Shown here piece by piece: positions 23,231 to 33,679 of a stretch of 64,000 nucleotides of DNA (its first letter is position 1; every line of letters starts with the position of its first letter). The translations under genes were made by a program, and so were the position numbers. The DNA is taken from the NCBI GenBank assembly GCA_012931725.1, contig CM022948.1, forward strand, positions 108,973,781 to 109,037,780. Direction: 5' to 3'. Under the pieces are notes generated by a model, which had not been told where the DNA came from, did not search any database, and saw only the letters and a program-made list of their open reading frames with translations. The stretch is from Litsea cubeba. Lineage: Eukaryota > Streptophyta > Magnoliopsida > Laurales > Lauraceae.

Positions 23231-23737
23231 GGAGGGCTCTCCAAGAAGAAAGGAGATCACAGAGCATCAGAAACATCAGAGAAAAAAGCACAAGCACACA
23301 GACAGAAATCCAGAGAAAGGAAAAAGAGAGAAAACTTTGCGGAAATTCTACACCGGCCACCGCAACAAGGTGACAAAAGTCCCTTGGGGGGTACCCCCCC
23401 CCCAAGGTCCTTGCCTTCTCCTCCTGCCTCCAATGGCTTAGATATGGCTTTTCAGCCCGTCTACTCGGCTTTTTATTGGATATAGGACCTCCTTTTGGTC
23501 TTTGTCCTCTAAAAACCCGAGGTTATAGCCAAGTCAAGCGAATCAATAGCATCCTCTGTTCTCATCTGCATGGATGATGGCGAAGCCCACATATGGCTTG
23601 CGACCGTCAATCTAAACGAGTCCCCCACAATCTCCTGAGAAGTTAGATCCTCCTTTTCTTGCTTTTCATTGTAGTTTGTATTTTTTTTAAAAGAGACAAA
23701 AATCACAATTCTTGTCTTTCATTGTTGATAAGGATTG

Positions 23738-23835
23738 TAAATCGGCTATAAATGCCAAAATCGGCTATAAACGCCAAAAATCGGCTATAAACGCCAAAAT
23801 CGGCTATAAATGCCAAAAAAATCGCCTTTCACGGC
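23738..23835 (+). repeat. GGCTATAAATGCC array in Tat LTR
   Basis: Four or five copies of TCGGCTATAAATGCCAAAA or TCGGCTATAAACGCC, the same word as in the internal array at 4,325-4,700. Confidence 0.85.
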
Positions 23836-24189
23836 AAATCAAGAAAATGTCTCTTTTCTTAAATATATGTGCAATGGAAAACTTGAAAGAAGTTGATTTC
23901 CTTTTTACTTGCGAAGGTTGATCTCCGGATCACCACTTGCAATTCCAAGTAAAAATAGAAAATCTGGCACACCCACAAAAAAGAAATGTTGATGCACGCC
24001 CCTTTGCCCCCCGGTTACGAAAGGGTCGGAACGAAACGGACTCCCACGTCCGCCGACCTCGGTAGGAACCCCGGGCATCCGGGAGCGCGGTCCATCAAAT
24101 GCATTCTCACTTTATCGGAAAATATACTCTTTTTCACCAAATTGATTTGAAAATTATTTTACATTAGTTTTCCTAAAAACAATTTAAAC

Positions 24190-24640
24190 ATGCCATTAGA
24201 GGTCATTTGTTTGCTCTCATTTACATATGTAAATTATTTGCATGTGTAACGGTCATGCATCATAACATTTGTTTGGACTGATTTAGGTATGTGGTGCATA
24301 AATCAAGTGTGAAAATGATGTGCAATAAGGTCATTTACACAACAATATCACAAGAAAGTGATATCACACACACCCCTCTTGCAAAAAGATGATAGTACAA
24401 TCCAAAATTCAGTATTGTTTCATGTGGGCCCCATTAACTACCTTTATTTTTTCTCATTTTGTGGGACCAATATTTGTAAGTCAAATTGTTCAACTTGTTT
24501 ATTGAATAACAAACCTCAAGACCTTGAAGCTGATAGTCTTAGATTTTGATAGCTTTGTGAAAAAGTCTAATAATATATAGAATCTTCTACACTTTTTGTG
24601 GGCGCCAATTAATGATCCAAATCGATGGGTTGGATTGATT
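24190..24640. repeat. Dispersed repeat, copy 1
   Basis: Matches 53,395-53,770 at about two bases in three over its length: GTCATTTACAC, CCCTCTTGCAAAA, TGGGGCCCAT and TTGTTTATTGAATA blocks in the same order. Probably a non-coding DNA-transposon family; ends not clear. Confidence 0.6.
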
Positions 24641-24764
24641 CCATTGAAGTAAGCAAGAACGAGGCGTTGGTGGATTTGTTGTCAGGTGGGGCAAAGCAGA
24701 ATAAGCCTTTTGTTTTTTTAGCAAAAAGATTCATTTTTTTGACACTTGTGCCCATTTCCAGATT

Positions 24765-25675
24765 TTTTAGAGCTATTTGTATATACCTCCGTAGAGTTTG
24801 TAGGATTTGTAAATAGGCCCCTGAGGTTTTAGTATTTGTAAAGTGGTCCCTAGTTTTTCTTTTTAATACCTTTCGTGTCCCAAAATCAATACTCCTAACA
24901 AAAATGGGCAACCAGCGTGAGATTTGTATTGAATTTTTATATAAATGACAGGTTTGCCCTTACATCCATTAAACAAAAATGAGTATATTATTATTTAAAA
25001 AAATCCCATTATTTTATCTCAAGTCCCAATGTTTTTTCTCAATAACTCTCTCACGTACATGACCAAGGGTGGGCCCAGGTACAAAGGCCTGGGGACTGAT
25101 GCCCCCACCCATAGCTGAAAAAAGTTCAAAATCCTCCCCCCCACCCCCCCCCCCCCCCCCCCCCGCCCGCCACCCCCGCAAATTCTAAAAATTAATATGT
25201 TTTTTGTTGTTACATTTGCTCCTTCCCCCAATGTTTCTTTTACATAGAGCCAAATATCATCCCCTTAGCAAATTGTAAAAAATAAAGCATAAAGCATAAT
25301 CATGTATTTTGAAACTTTCCTCAATCCAACTGCGGGTCGTCATGTATGGATTGGATGAATCTTAACCAGTTATAAGTACATGTGTTGATTGTCTTTCATG
25401 ATCAATTTGGATTTAATGAAATGAGCCCTATATTGATAAAAAAATTTAACTTATGTAGGATTATTCTCTCCCACCAAGTGCGAGTGTTAATGTTACATGC
25501 TTTATAAAAAAATTTGAGTCCAAGCTTTTGAGATTGTGGTTGGAAGACTATTGATTTTGGGGACATGTAAGGCATTAAAATGAAACTATGAGGACCTATT
25601 TTCAAATACTAAAAGCTCAGGGGCCTATTTACAAATCCTACAAACCTTAGGGGGCTATATACAAAAAGCACTTTT
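24765..25675. mobile_element. Terminal-inverted-repeat element, about 0.9 kb
   Basis: The left arm (about 24,770-24,895) and the reverse complement of the right arm (about 25,550-25,675) align for ~125 bases. Shared blocks include GTTTGTAGGATTTGTAAATA, GGCCCCTGAG, TTTTAGTATTTG and CCCAAAATCAATA. No ORF of note between. A poly-C run sits at about 25,137-25,166. No clear target-site duplication. Long degenerate TIRs suggest a Mutator-like non-autonomous element. Confidence 0.65.
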
Positions 25676-25685
25676 TTATACCACG

Positions 25686-26000
25686 TGTGATTGGCGTTTT
25701 GAAAGAATGAGTGCTAGTCTAATATAACTAATAAACAGCGGATGCAACCAACCGAACAAGATAGAACTAGCAAAACTATCTACCACGCAATTACCATAAG
25801 AAGGCGGACACAAATTTAACGTGGAAACCCTTACCGGGAGAAAAACCACAATCAGAAAAACCAATCAGTATTGAACGGTTACAAGTTGTACTCACAGCTC
25901 CTTCCCAGTCAGTACGTCGACCTAAGGACTGTAGTTGTTCTTACACAACTTCTTCTGTTACCACGACTTCTCTGCCGTGCACCGCTCCCTGTGCTTGATC
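25686..26000 (-). repeat. Left half of a minus-strand LTR split by the Sirevirus
   Basis: On the minus strand this is the 3' part of a copia-type LTR (GGGTTTCCACGTTAAATTTG, CTCCCGGTAAGG). Its other half is 33,305-33,664. The Sirevirus at 26,001 inserted into it. Confidence 0.55.
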
Positions 26001-26602
26001 TGTTAGGATTTTGTGTATTGCAATTTGATGGATGCATTATCATTTTAGCATCTCATGAATTTTCACACAAGCATTGAGTTAAAAATCTTGAAATCTAGTT
26101 TTCTACATGCATTGTTTTTAAATATTGTAAATCTTATAGTTTGTGCATGTTTTGGTTTTAAACATTGGATGCATTTGTTTTTGAAAAGAATTTTTACAAA
26201 TGAAGATAGCCTATGTTTTAAAGTTTCAAATTATATTTGGCCTTTTATGTTTCATGATTTTAAAAGCACTTAGATGATTTAAAATCATGTTTCCAAGCTT
26301 GGTTTAATGGCCCAAAAATCCCCACAAGATAAGATTTTGAAAACTGCAAAAATTAGGATTTTTGTAAGGCTGTCGGTCCATGTCGGCTGACCGAGAAGTG
26401 GACCGAGGTCAACCAACAGATGTTCCCGGTTCCAATTCTAGAGAGCTCAAAATTTCAGATTTTTATACTGTCGGTTCGGGTTGTCGGTTCGTGTCGGTTA
26501 ACCGACAGATGTACAAACGGTAAATTTCTTGACCGTTGGGACTTGACCGTTGAGGTGTCGGTCGACCGACCCGACCGACAGGTAGCCGTTGAGCAACTTT
26601 TG

Positions 26603-26610
26603 CTATAAAA
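26603..26610 (+). promoter_or_regulatory. TATA box of Sirevirus LTR
   Basis: CTATAAAAGC about 600 bases into the LTR; the 3' LTR has CTATAAAAAC at 32,129. Confidence 0.65.
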
Positions 26611-27226
26611 GCAAACTCATTCCTAAACCAAGTTGATGATCTTTGAAGCCCTTCTTGAGGTATTTTGAGGCAAAAGAAAGGGGATCAAGCTAAGGAAGGC
26701 TAATGGTCATTAGGGAAAGCTAAAGCTTGGATTAATGAAGTTAAACCACCCAAGTAAGCTTTGCCTTTATTAATCATATGTTTTTATGCTTTGTCTAAAT
26801 TATTGGTAAATGATTTTAAGCATATTAACTATGATGTGTTGAATCCTCTACTTTCTTTAATCTTTGATTTTAAGTCATATGATTCTTCACTTAGATTCAA
26901 AGAAAGTTTTGTTTTAAAACTTTACAAATCATGTTTTATGAAAATCTTTGATTTCCTTTTTAGCATGATTCTATTTCTTGTTTGAATCTTCTTTGTTGTT
27001 TTCATTCATTTAAACCTTAGTTAAATTAGTTTTTAAAAACAACATTGCACATGCATCACTTGATTAGGCTTAAACATTTTCATACAACTTGTGATCTTTT
27101 GATTTTCATATCTTGTACTAGTTCAAGTGATTTGCATATACTTCAATCATATCTTTGTGTGCATTAATCTTTAAAATGCTTTGAGCATAAAATTGATTGA
27201 GCTTTAATTTTAAACTTGATTGAAGT

Positions 27227-27228
<2 letters not shown>

Positions 27229-27312
<84 letters not shown>
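27229..27312. repeat. (CA)n microsatellite, about 40 units
   Basis: Uninterrupted CA repeat inside the 5' LTR. The same site in the 3' LTR (about 32,757-32,766) has only about five units. Confidence 0.95.
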
Positions 27313-27314
<2 letters not shown>

Positions 27315-27853
27315 CATAAGCATTCATCTTTGTAATTCTTAGTGTGTTTGTGTGAGTTGGTTTTCATTTTCATATCCGCCTATTTAGAGGCATTTTATTT
27401 GAGCTTAAATTGTAATCTCTTGGAGTGTTTTGTGAAAACACTTTCTTTAGAGAAATCTCTTGTATAAAGGTTATTGCTTAGCCTAAGAAAAACATTGTGT
27501 ATAGGTTGTTGTTTAGCCTAGAAAAACAACATTGTAAGGTTATTGCTTATCCTTGGAAAGCATATTATAAAGGTTATTGCTTAGCCTTTTGAAAAGCATA
27601 TTAGTGGAAATCCGGTGGGGTGTTGAGTCACAAGCCGGTAGTGGATGTAGGCATTGAGGCCGAACCGCTATAAATCTTTGTGTAGTGGTGATTGTTTTGT
27701 GGTGATTGTTTTGTTTAAGCTTCCGCATTTTGTATGTTAATCATCACATGTGACTAGTTAATTGTAAAGAAATTAAAATTGGTCATAATTAGTCATTAAG
27801 TGTAGCTCACCCTATTCACCCCCCCTCTAGGGTTAGGATCCCGGACTTTCAAT

Positions 27854-27865
27854 TGGTATCAGAGC
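27854..27865 (+). other. Primer binding site of Sirevirus
   Basis: TGGTATCAGAGC, complementary to the 3' end of initiator-Met tRNA, two bases after the 5' LTR. Confidence 0.9.
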
Positions 27866-27949
27866 TTCGTGCTCTATATTAAGATCAAGTGTTTGGAACT
27901 CCTGATTAGGTGTAAAAACCTAGAGTTAAAACCCTAGTGTTGTGTTTTT

Positions 27950-29394
27950 ATGAAAATCATTAGAATGGATTCCACTATGTTAGACTTTGTAGATTCTTGT
28001 GTAGATTCTTCTAGACCCCTCATTCTTCTATCTATTGGAGATTCAAACATTGAAATTAAAGAATCTCAACTTAAATTAAAAGAAGAAGAAATTATTAAAA
28101 ATGAAGATGATATTCAACAAGCTTATGATGATTTATGTACATTTTCTTTGGAGCTTGTTAAGAAGAATAAAAGATTACAACAAGAATCTTAAAGACTAAA
28201 CAAAGAATTAGTCTCTTCAAAAGATGAACTTGGAGAAAAAGAAGAATTAATAAATTTTGTAGAATCTAAGTTCATGATCTTTTTGCATAATCTATCTAAT
28301 ATTAAAGATGATCTAAGAAAATTAAAGATAGATTGTGATAATCTTAATAAGAAAAATTTAAAACTAAGAAATCAATTACAAAGGCAAGATGAAAACATTA
28401 ACAACCAAGAATCCAAGTTGAATATTTCTATGGAAAATTTATCTAATGCACAAAATAAGATAAAAACTCTAGAACTTGGATCCAATGTTATCAATGAAAT
28501 TAAATTTGAATTAAAACTTGCCCATGAAGATATAAACAATTTTAAGGGAATTGAAAATGAACTAACAAAAGTTAAAAATAAAAATTCAACCCTTAAAGAA
28601 CAAGTCACTCAACTTGAAAGCTACAAACAAAAGTATGAGTGCAAATTTACCCAAAGTGAAGAGAAACTTGAAAAGTTATTTAAATTGGATAAATCTCAAA
28701 GGGATAGGACGAGTCTTGGTTTTGATAGGAATATTTCACATGACCCTAAATTCACCAACACTTTTGTGAAAGGTGAGTCCTCATTCTCTAGCACTCACAC
28801 TTCCTTACCCATGTCTAAATGTAATTATTGTGGCATTGAATGGCATTTTAGGTTTGAGTGCAAACAAAGAAGAAGCTATGTGTCTAAATCCATCTTTGAA
28901 CCAAAGAAAGTAAAATCAAACTCTATGATGGATAAGACACTAAAAATCAAAGAAGACTCCAAGAAGACTAAACAAGTTAAACATATTAAAAAGGAGTCTC
29001 CTAAGATAGATTCTAAAAAGATTAAACAAGTTAAACCAAAAATAAAAGAATCTATCAATAAAAAGCTTCTAACCTACCTCCCCTAACTCAACAAATGAAA
29101 GAACTTTTGAATAAAGTTGCTAAGTTAAATTTAAAGTTCAAAAGTCAATTAAAGGGAGGAGATAAGAAGAAAAGAAAAGTAAATTCATTCCCTAAGAAAC
29201 AAACTCACCAACCTTAAGAGACTAATCACCAACCTAAGCTTAAATTATTCAAATCTTTTGGTGATAAGTCAAAATCTAAGATTTATCAAGTCAAATCTCC
29301 TATAGTTGGTGGGACTTTTAAGATGGACCTCAAAGACCAAACCTCTCAAGACCTTAGGTGGATTCCCAAAGTTATATACTTAGACAAACCTTGA
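27950..29394 (+). pseudogene. Sirevirus gag, N-terminally truncated, no pol attached
   Basis: One frame from ATG 27,950 to 29,086 with a single TAA (28,190-28,192). It encodes a highly charged, heptad-rich coiled coil (EDDIQQAYDDLCTFSLELVK .. VTQLESYKQKYECKF) and one zinc knuckle, CNYCGIEWHFRFEC (CX2CX4HX4C, about 28,819-28,860). After a frame change near 29,070-29,090 the reading resumes at 29,095 (MKELLNKVAKLNLK), has a TAA at 29,215, and ends LRWIPKVIYLDKP with TGA at 29,392-29,394. The W(I/V)PK box is where Sirevirus gag normally passes into protease. The usual N-terminal gag domain is missing. With two stops and a shift, gag is probably not translated whole. Confidence 0.8.
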
Positions 29395-29409
29395 GGCCTT
29401 GGACCTCAT

Positions 29410-30910
29410 TGACCAACCTATCCTTTTTAGTTAAATCTTTTTGTTGGTCATGATGTTGCATTTGCATTTTATACTTTCTTAGTTACATTTATTAAAATGC
29501 AATGTTTATTTGTAATCAATTGATTTTGTCATCATGCACCATTCTAGTTAAATATCATGGTTTTCAAAATCACTTTGATTATAATTTTCTCATGTTAGAT
29601 TTGCTTTTTGCTCACATATAGTTATATATCCTGCAATGCATTTCTACATGTTCAATTGATTATGGTTTCAAAAGCTTTCATAGCTAGATCCTACATAATC
29701 AATTGATTTTGCAAAATCATTTGTTTGAATGTTATAGTAAGATTTTTCTTTAAAAACAAATGATTTAAATCAATTTAAATTTTCCATGATCTTACTAATT
29801 ATATCCTTTGGTATGGAAAATATGTGTTCAATTTGTATGAGCCCTTGTAGTTATATTATTTGGAATACAAATTGAAAAATGTCTTATCTTTATTTTCATA
29901 CTCATTTTTGTCCATTGTTGGATTTTGTTTATGATTTGAAGATTGTTTGAATGAAATTGCTTTAAAACATCATTAGTTATATTCATCAAAGCATGTTCCA
30001 TGTACTCATTTCCTTATGTGTTTGATTATGTCATTTCAAATGGAAATGAATGTTGTTTTAAGCTATTTGCATCTTTGCTCATTTAGTTACGTTCTTTATG
30101 CAAATGTTTATTTGTTCCATGTATGGTTGTGCTCTTTAATTATTTTTGTAGTTACCATACTAGAACCCAAAAATCCATCTTTTGTGCTTTCTAGTCATTA
30201 TATTTGAAATGGATGGTTATGATGTTTGATTTATGTATATTATCTTGTCATCCTAATACATGTTTCAACTTCATATTAGTGTTCTTGATCATATGAACCT
30301 CTTTGAATTCCATTCCTTACATTTCATAGTTATATCTATTGTTTGATGGATTTCTCAGATGTTGAATTCATATGACTAGACACTTTTAAAATTGCATGCT
30401 CTTTTAAGTCATATACTTTCTAAATGCAATTTCATTTGTTCATCACTATGCTCATTAATTATATTATTAAAAGTGATGAATATTCATTTATGATGCTTGA
30501 TTTTGTATTTGTCACACTCTATTAGCATCATAATCTTCATATTTGCCACCTCTCATGCTCTTATAGGTAAATCACATGACCACCATGTTTATGTGTTCAT
30601 AATCTTGGTTGGTTAATGGTTGAGGTAGGTTTCATGTTTGAAACTTCATTTCACTCATCTTGCACATCATAGTCATATTTTATGATTGGATGAAATGATT
30701 TCAAAATATTCATAGCATATGATTTTCATAGTTATATTATTTTATGCTATGTTTAGTATATCCCAATGACCTTGCTCTTTATATTGGTAATTTGATCATT
30801 TTGAGCTTTATAGTATATTATTATTATCAATTGGAATCTAATCCTTCCCTTGAAGTTAACCCTCAATTGGTTAAACCATCTTCTTCTTGTACCAAATAGT
30901 TATATTCTTG
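29410..30910 (+). repeat. Array of stem-loop units with different stems and a shared loop core
   Basis: Starts 16 bases after the gag stop. Units recur about every 50-65 bp; at least 17 have perfect stems of 6-13 bp. Examples (left/right arm): TGACCAAC 29,410/29,443; TTGCATTTTA 29,462/29,493; CAATTGATTATG 29,653/29,694; AAATCATTTGTTT 29,714/29,754; ATTTTCCAT 29,779/29,813; TCAATTTGTAT 29,828/29,865; ATTTGCAT 30,065/30,098; AAATTGCAT 30,389/30,424; TTCATCACT 30,439/30,472; TTATGATGCT 30,488/30,524; CATAGCATA 30,711/30,743. Loops are mostly 16-30 bases and most hold TAGTTATAT or a near form (TAATTATAT, TAGTTACAT, TAGTCATAT). Arms are unrelated between units. No ORF of note. Confidence 0.85.
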
Positions 30911-31147
30911 TCAAAAGTTTGACAAAAGGAGAGAATGGATTGAGGGGGAGTAAATCTTCATAGGAAATATTAGTTTTGATCAAACTCACCCTTATATTGG
31001 CTCTGATACCCTTATAGCTTATTACCCATGCATGATAACCTGTTATGTATTTCATTTTCGATTTAATTTGTTAATAGGTGCTACTAAAAGGTATTTTCCT
31101 TGTTTCATGTGTGTAGGTACCCCTCTTCAATTGATACCTTTGCAATT

Positions 31148-31535
31148 TAATGGCAAAGGGGGAGAAAGTTCTCAAGTTTAATGGCAAAGGGGGAGAAAGA
31201 ATTAAGGGGGAGAAAGTGTTCAAGCTAACCCAGAGGGAGAGAATGCATTGGAGAGAATGCATGGTCATAGGAGGAGAAGATGATAGAAGAAAGAGCTTGG
31301 AAGCTAAAGAAGATGCTTGGCCAAAGAGAGAGAGATGTAAAGAAAGCTTGAAGAATGATCAAGCTCCAAGCATCAAGAAGAATGAAGAATGAAGCTAGAG
31401 CCCAAGCTAAGCATCCAAAGAGATTTCAAGAATTGTCCAGCCAAGGAGGAGCTGAAGACTATGTGTGAAGTTTTAGTGTTGAGCAAGGTTTGCCAATATA
31501 TTGAAGGTTTGCCATCAAATTGCAAAGGGGGAGAT
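31148..31535 (+). other. Repeated polypurine motifs and PPT of Sirevirus
   Basis: TTTAATGGCAAAGGGGGAGA occurs at about 31,147 and 31,178, AAGGGGGAGAAAG follows near 31,204, and the final GCAAAGGGGGAGAT (31,522-31,535) abuts the 3' LTR. Repeated PPT-like motifs are a Sirevirus trait. Confidence 0.85.
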
Positions 31536-33304
31536 TGTTAGGATTTTGTGTATTTCAATTTGATGGATGCATTATCATTTTAGCATCTTATGAATTTTCA
31601 CACATGCATTGAGTTAAAAATCTTGAAATCTGGTTTTCTACATGCATTGTTTTTAAATATTGTAAATCTTATAGTTTGTGCATGTTTTGGTTTTAAACAT
31701 TGGATGCATTTGTTTTTGAAAAGAATTTTTACAAATGAAGCTAGCCTATGTTTTAAAGTTTCAAATTATATTTGGCTTTTTATGTTTCATGATTTTAAAA
31801 GCACTTAGATGATTTAAAATCATGTTTCCAAGCTTGGTTTAATGGCCCAAAAATTGGGATTTTTGTAAGGTTGTCGGTCAGCCTATCGGTCCATGTTGGC
31901 TGACCGACAAGTGGACCGAGGTCAACCGACAGATGTTCTCGGTTCCAATTCCAGAGAGCTCAAGATTTCAGATTTTTATACTGTCGGTTTGGTTGTCGTT
32001 TCGTGCCGGTTAACCGACAGATGCACAAACAGTAAATTTCTTGATCGTTGGGACTTGACCATTGAGGTGTCGGTCGACCGACACCTACCTTGTCGGTCGA
32101 CCGACAGGTAGCCGTTGAGCAACTTTTGCTATAAAAACAAACTCATTCCTTAGCCCAAGTTGATGATCTTTGAAGCGTTTCTTGAGGTATTTTGAGGCAA
32201 AAGAAAGGGGATCAAGCTATGGAAGGCGAATGGTCATTAGGGAAAGCTAAAGCTTGGATTAATGAAGTTAAATCACCAAGTAAGCTTTGCCTTTATTAAT
32301 CATATGTTTTTATGCTTTGTCTAAATTATTGGTAAATGATTTTAAGCATATTAACTATGATGTGTTGAATCCTCTACTTTCTTTAATCTTTGATTTTAAG
32401 TCTTATGATTCTTCACTTAGATTAAAACAAAGTTTTATTTTAAAACTTTACAAATAATGTTTTATGAAAATCTTTGATTTCCTTTTTAGCATGAATCTAT
32501 TTCTTGTTTGAATCTTCTTTGTTGTTTTCATTCATTTAAACCTGAGTTAAATTAGTTTTTGAAAACAACATTGCACATGCATCACTTGATTAGGCTTAAA
32601 CATTTTCATACAACTTGTGATCTTTTGATTTTCATATCTTGTACTAGTTCAAGTGATTTGCAAATACTTCAATCATATCTTTGTGTGCATTAATCTTTAA
32701 AATGCTTTGAGCATAAAATTGATTGAGCTTTAATTTTAAACTTGATTGAAGTTTTCACACACACACTTTATAAGCATTCATCTTTGTAATTCTTAGTGTG
32801 TTTGTGTGAGTTGATTTTCATTTTCATATCCGCCTACTTAGAGGCATTTTATTTGAGCTTAAATTGTAATCTCTTAGAGTGTTTTGTGAAAACACTTTCT
32901 TTAGAGAAATCTCTTGTATAAAGGTTATTGCTTAGTCTAAGAAAAGCATTGTGTATAGGTTGTTGTTTAGCCTAGAAAAACAACATTGTAAGGTTATTGC
33001 TTACCCTTGGAAAGCATATTGTAAAGGTTATTGCTTAGCCTTTTGAAAATCATATTAGTGGAAATCCGGTGGGGTGTTGAGTCACAAGCCGGTAGTGGAT
33101 ATAGGCATTGACGCCGAACCACTATAAATCTTTGTGTAGTGGTGATTGTTTTGTGGTGATTGTTTTGTTTAAGCTTCCACATTTTGTATGTTAATCATCA
33201 CATGTGACTAGTTAATTGTAACGAAATTAAAATTGGTCATAATTAGTCATTAAGTGTAGCTCACCCTATTCACCCCCCTCTAGGGTTAGGATCCCGGACT
33301 TTCA
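31536..33304 (+). repeat. Sirevirus 3' LTR (1,769 bp)
   Basis: Partner of 26,001-27,851. Differences: a short CA tract, absence of about 35 bases present near 26,320-26,355, and two full GTCGGTCGACCGAC palindromes (32,069-32,082, 32,092-32,105) where the 5' copy keeps one. Confidence 0.95.
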
Positions 33305-33664
33305 GGATCCTCCTTCAATCACCTTGAGAACCAAGATGAGCAGATCTTCTACAAAGAAGTAGAAGCTTCAAACCTTCTAGAGTAGCCCTTCAGAACAATC
33401 TCTCAAGTCTCAAATATGGCTTTAGAGAAAAATTATCTCTCTCTTAGATCTCTCTTGCTCAGAATAATGAGAGAGGTGGTGGATACCTTTGAGTTGAGAG
33501 AAACACCCAATTATAGTCCCAAGTCCGTACCTTAGTCTTCTAATAGTATTCCAATCAGAAGAGAAATTAGACTAAACCTCTAAATTAGAGTTCAGACCGA
33601 ACTGGGTAATCCTATCACGCTCGCTATAGCTAGGGAGGATCCTCTCGGGTTTTTGGCCGAAACA
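33305..33664 (-). repeat. Right half of the split minus-strand LTR, with PPT
   Basis: On the minus strand the sequence TCAAAAGGGGGAGAT (33,679-33,665) is followed by TGTTTCGGCC (from 33,664), a polypurine tract and LTR start. With 25,686-26,000 it makes an LTR of about 0.68 kb. Whether 33,680 onward is its internal region is not clear. Confidence 0.6.
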
Positions 33665-33679
33665 ATCTCCCCCTTTTGA

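Larger units (their letters stand above)
1..24097 (+). mobile_element. Tat-lineage Ty3/gypsy retrotransposon, 5' end outside window
   Basis: Seen: a decayed pol on the + strand ends at 3,499. It is followed by a long non-pol spacer, an antisense gene (5,006-20,617), a polypurine tract (21,759-21,770) and a sequence starting TGTTGACACC that carries a TATA box, read as the 3' LTR. Known: a second, archaeal-type RNase H and extra ORFs (often antisense) between integrase and 3' LTR are hallmarks of the Tat/Ogre/Retand lineage. The 5' LTR, PBS and gag lie before base 1, so LTR identity and the target-site duplication cannot be checked. The right end is inferred from a CA before 24,098 and from the dispersed repeat that begins near 24,190. 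An 11.2 kb chromovirus is nested inside. Confidence 0.8.
21771..24097 (+). repeat. 3' LTR of the Tat element (right end approximate)
   Basis: Starts TGTTGACACCAAAAATG after the polypurine tract. Contains a GC-rich palindromic block (22,498-22,565), a TATA box (23,222) and a GGCTATAAATGCC cluster. The end is uncertain; TCCATCA at 24,091-24,097 is my best candidate, with an alternative near 23,975. The partner LTR is outside the window. Confidence 0.6.
26001..27851 (+). repeat. Sirevirus 5' LTR (1,851 bp)
   Basis: TG..CA ends. Contains GTCGGT/ACCGAC palindromic words (26,370-26,585; full GTCGGTCGACCGAC at 26,557-26,570), a TATA box at 26,603 and an expanded CA tract (27,229-27,312). Confidence 0.95.
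26001..33304 (+). mobile_element. Non-autonomous Sirevirus-type Ty1/copia element
   Basis: 5' LTR 26,001-27,851, PBS 27,854-27,865 (initiator Met), truncated gag (27,950-29,394), a stem-loop array in place of pol (29,410-30,910), repeated polypurine-like motifs and PPT (31,148-31,535), 3' LTR 31,536-33,304. LTRs start TGTTAGGATT and end GACTTTCA. Flanks are TGATC and GGATC (4 of 5 match). Known Sirevirus traits present: gag with coiled coil and zinc knuckle, palindromes in the LTR, several copies of the AAAGGGGGAG motif before the 3' LTR. No RT, integrase or RNase H is detectable, so movement would need a helper. Confidence 0.9.

Noticed and set aside
25137..25170. Poly-C run as a regulatory or quadruplex site
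   Set aside because: Homopolymer of this length is common in assemblies and may be a length error; no further support.
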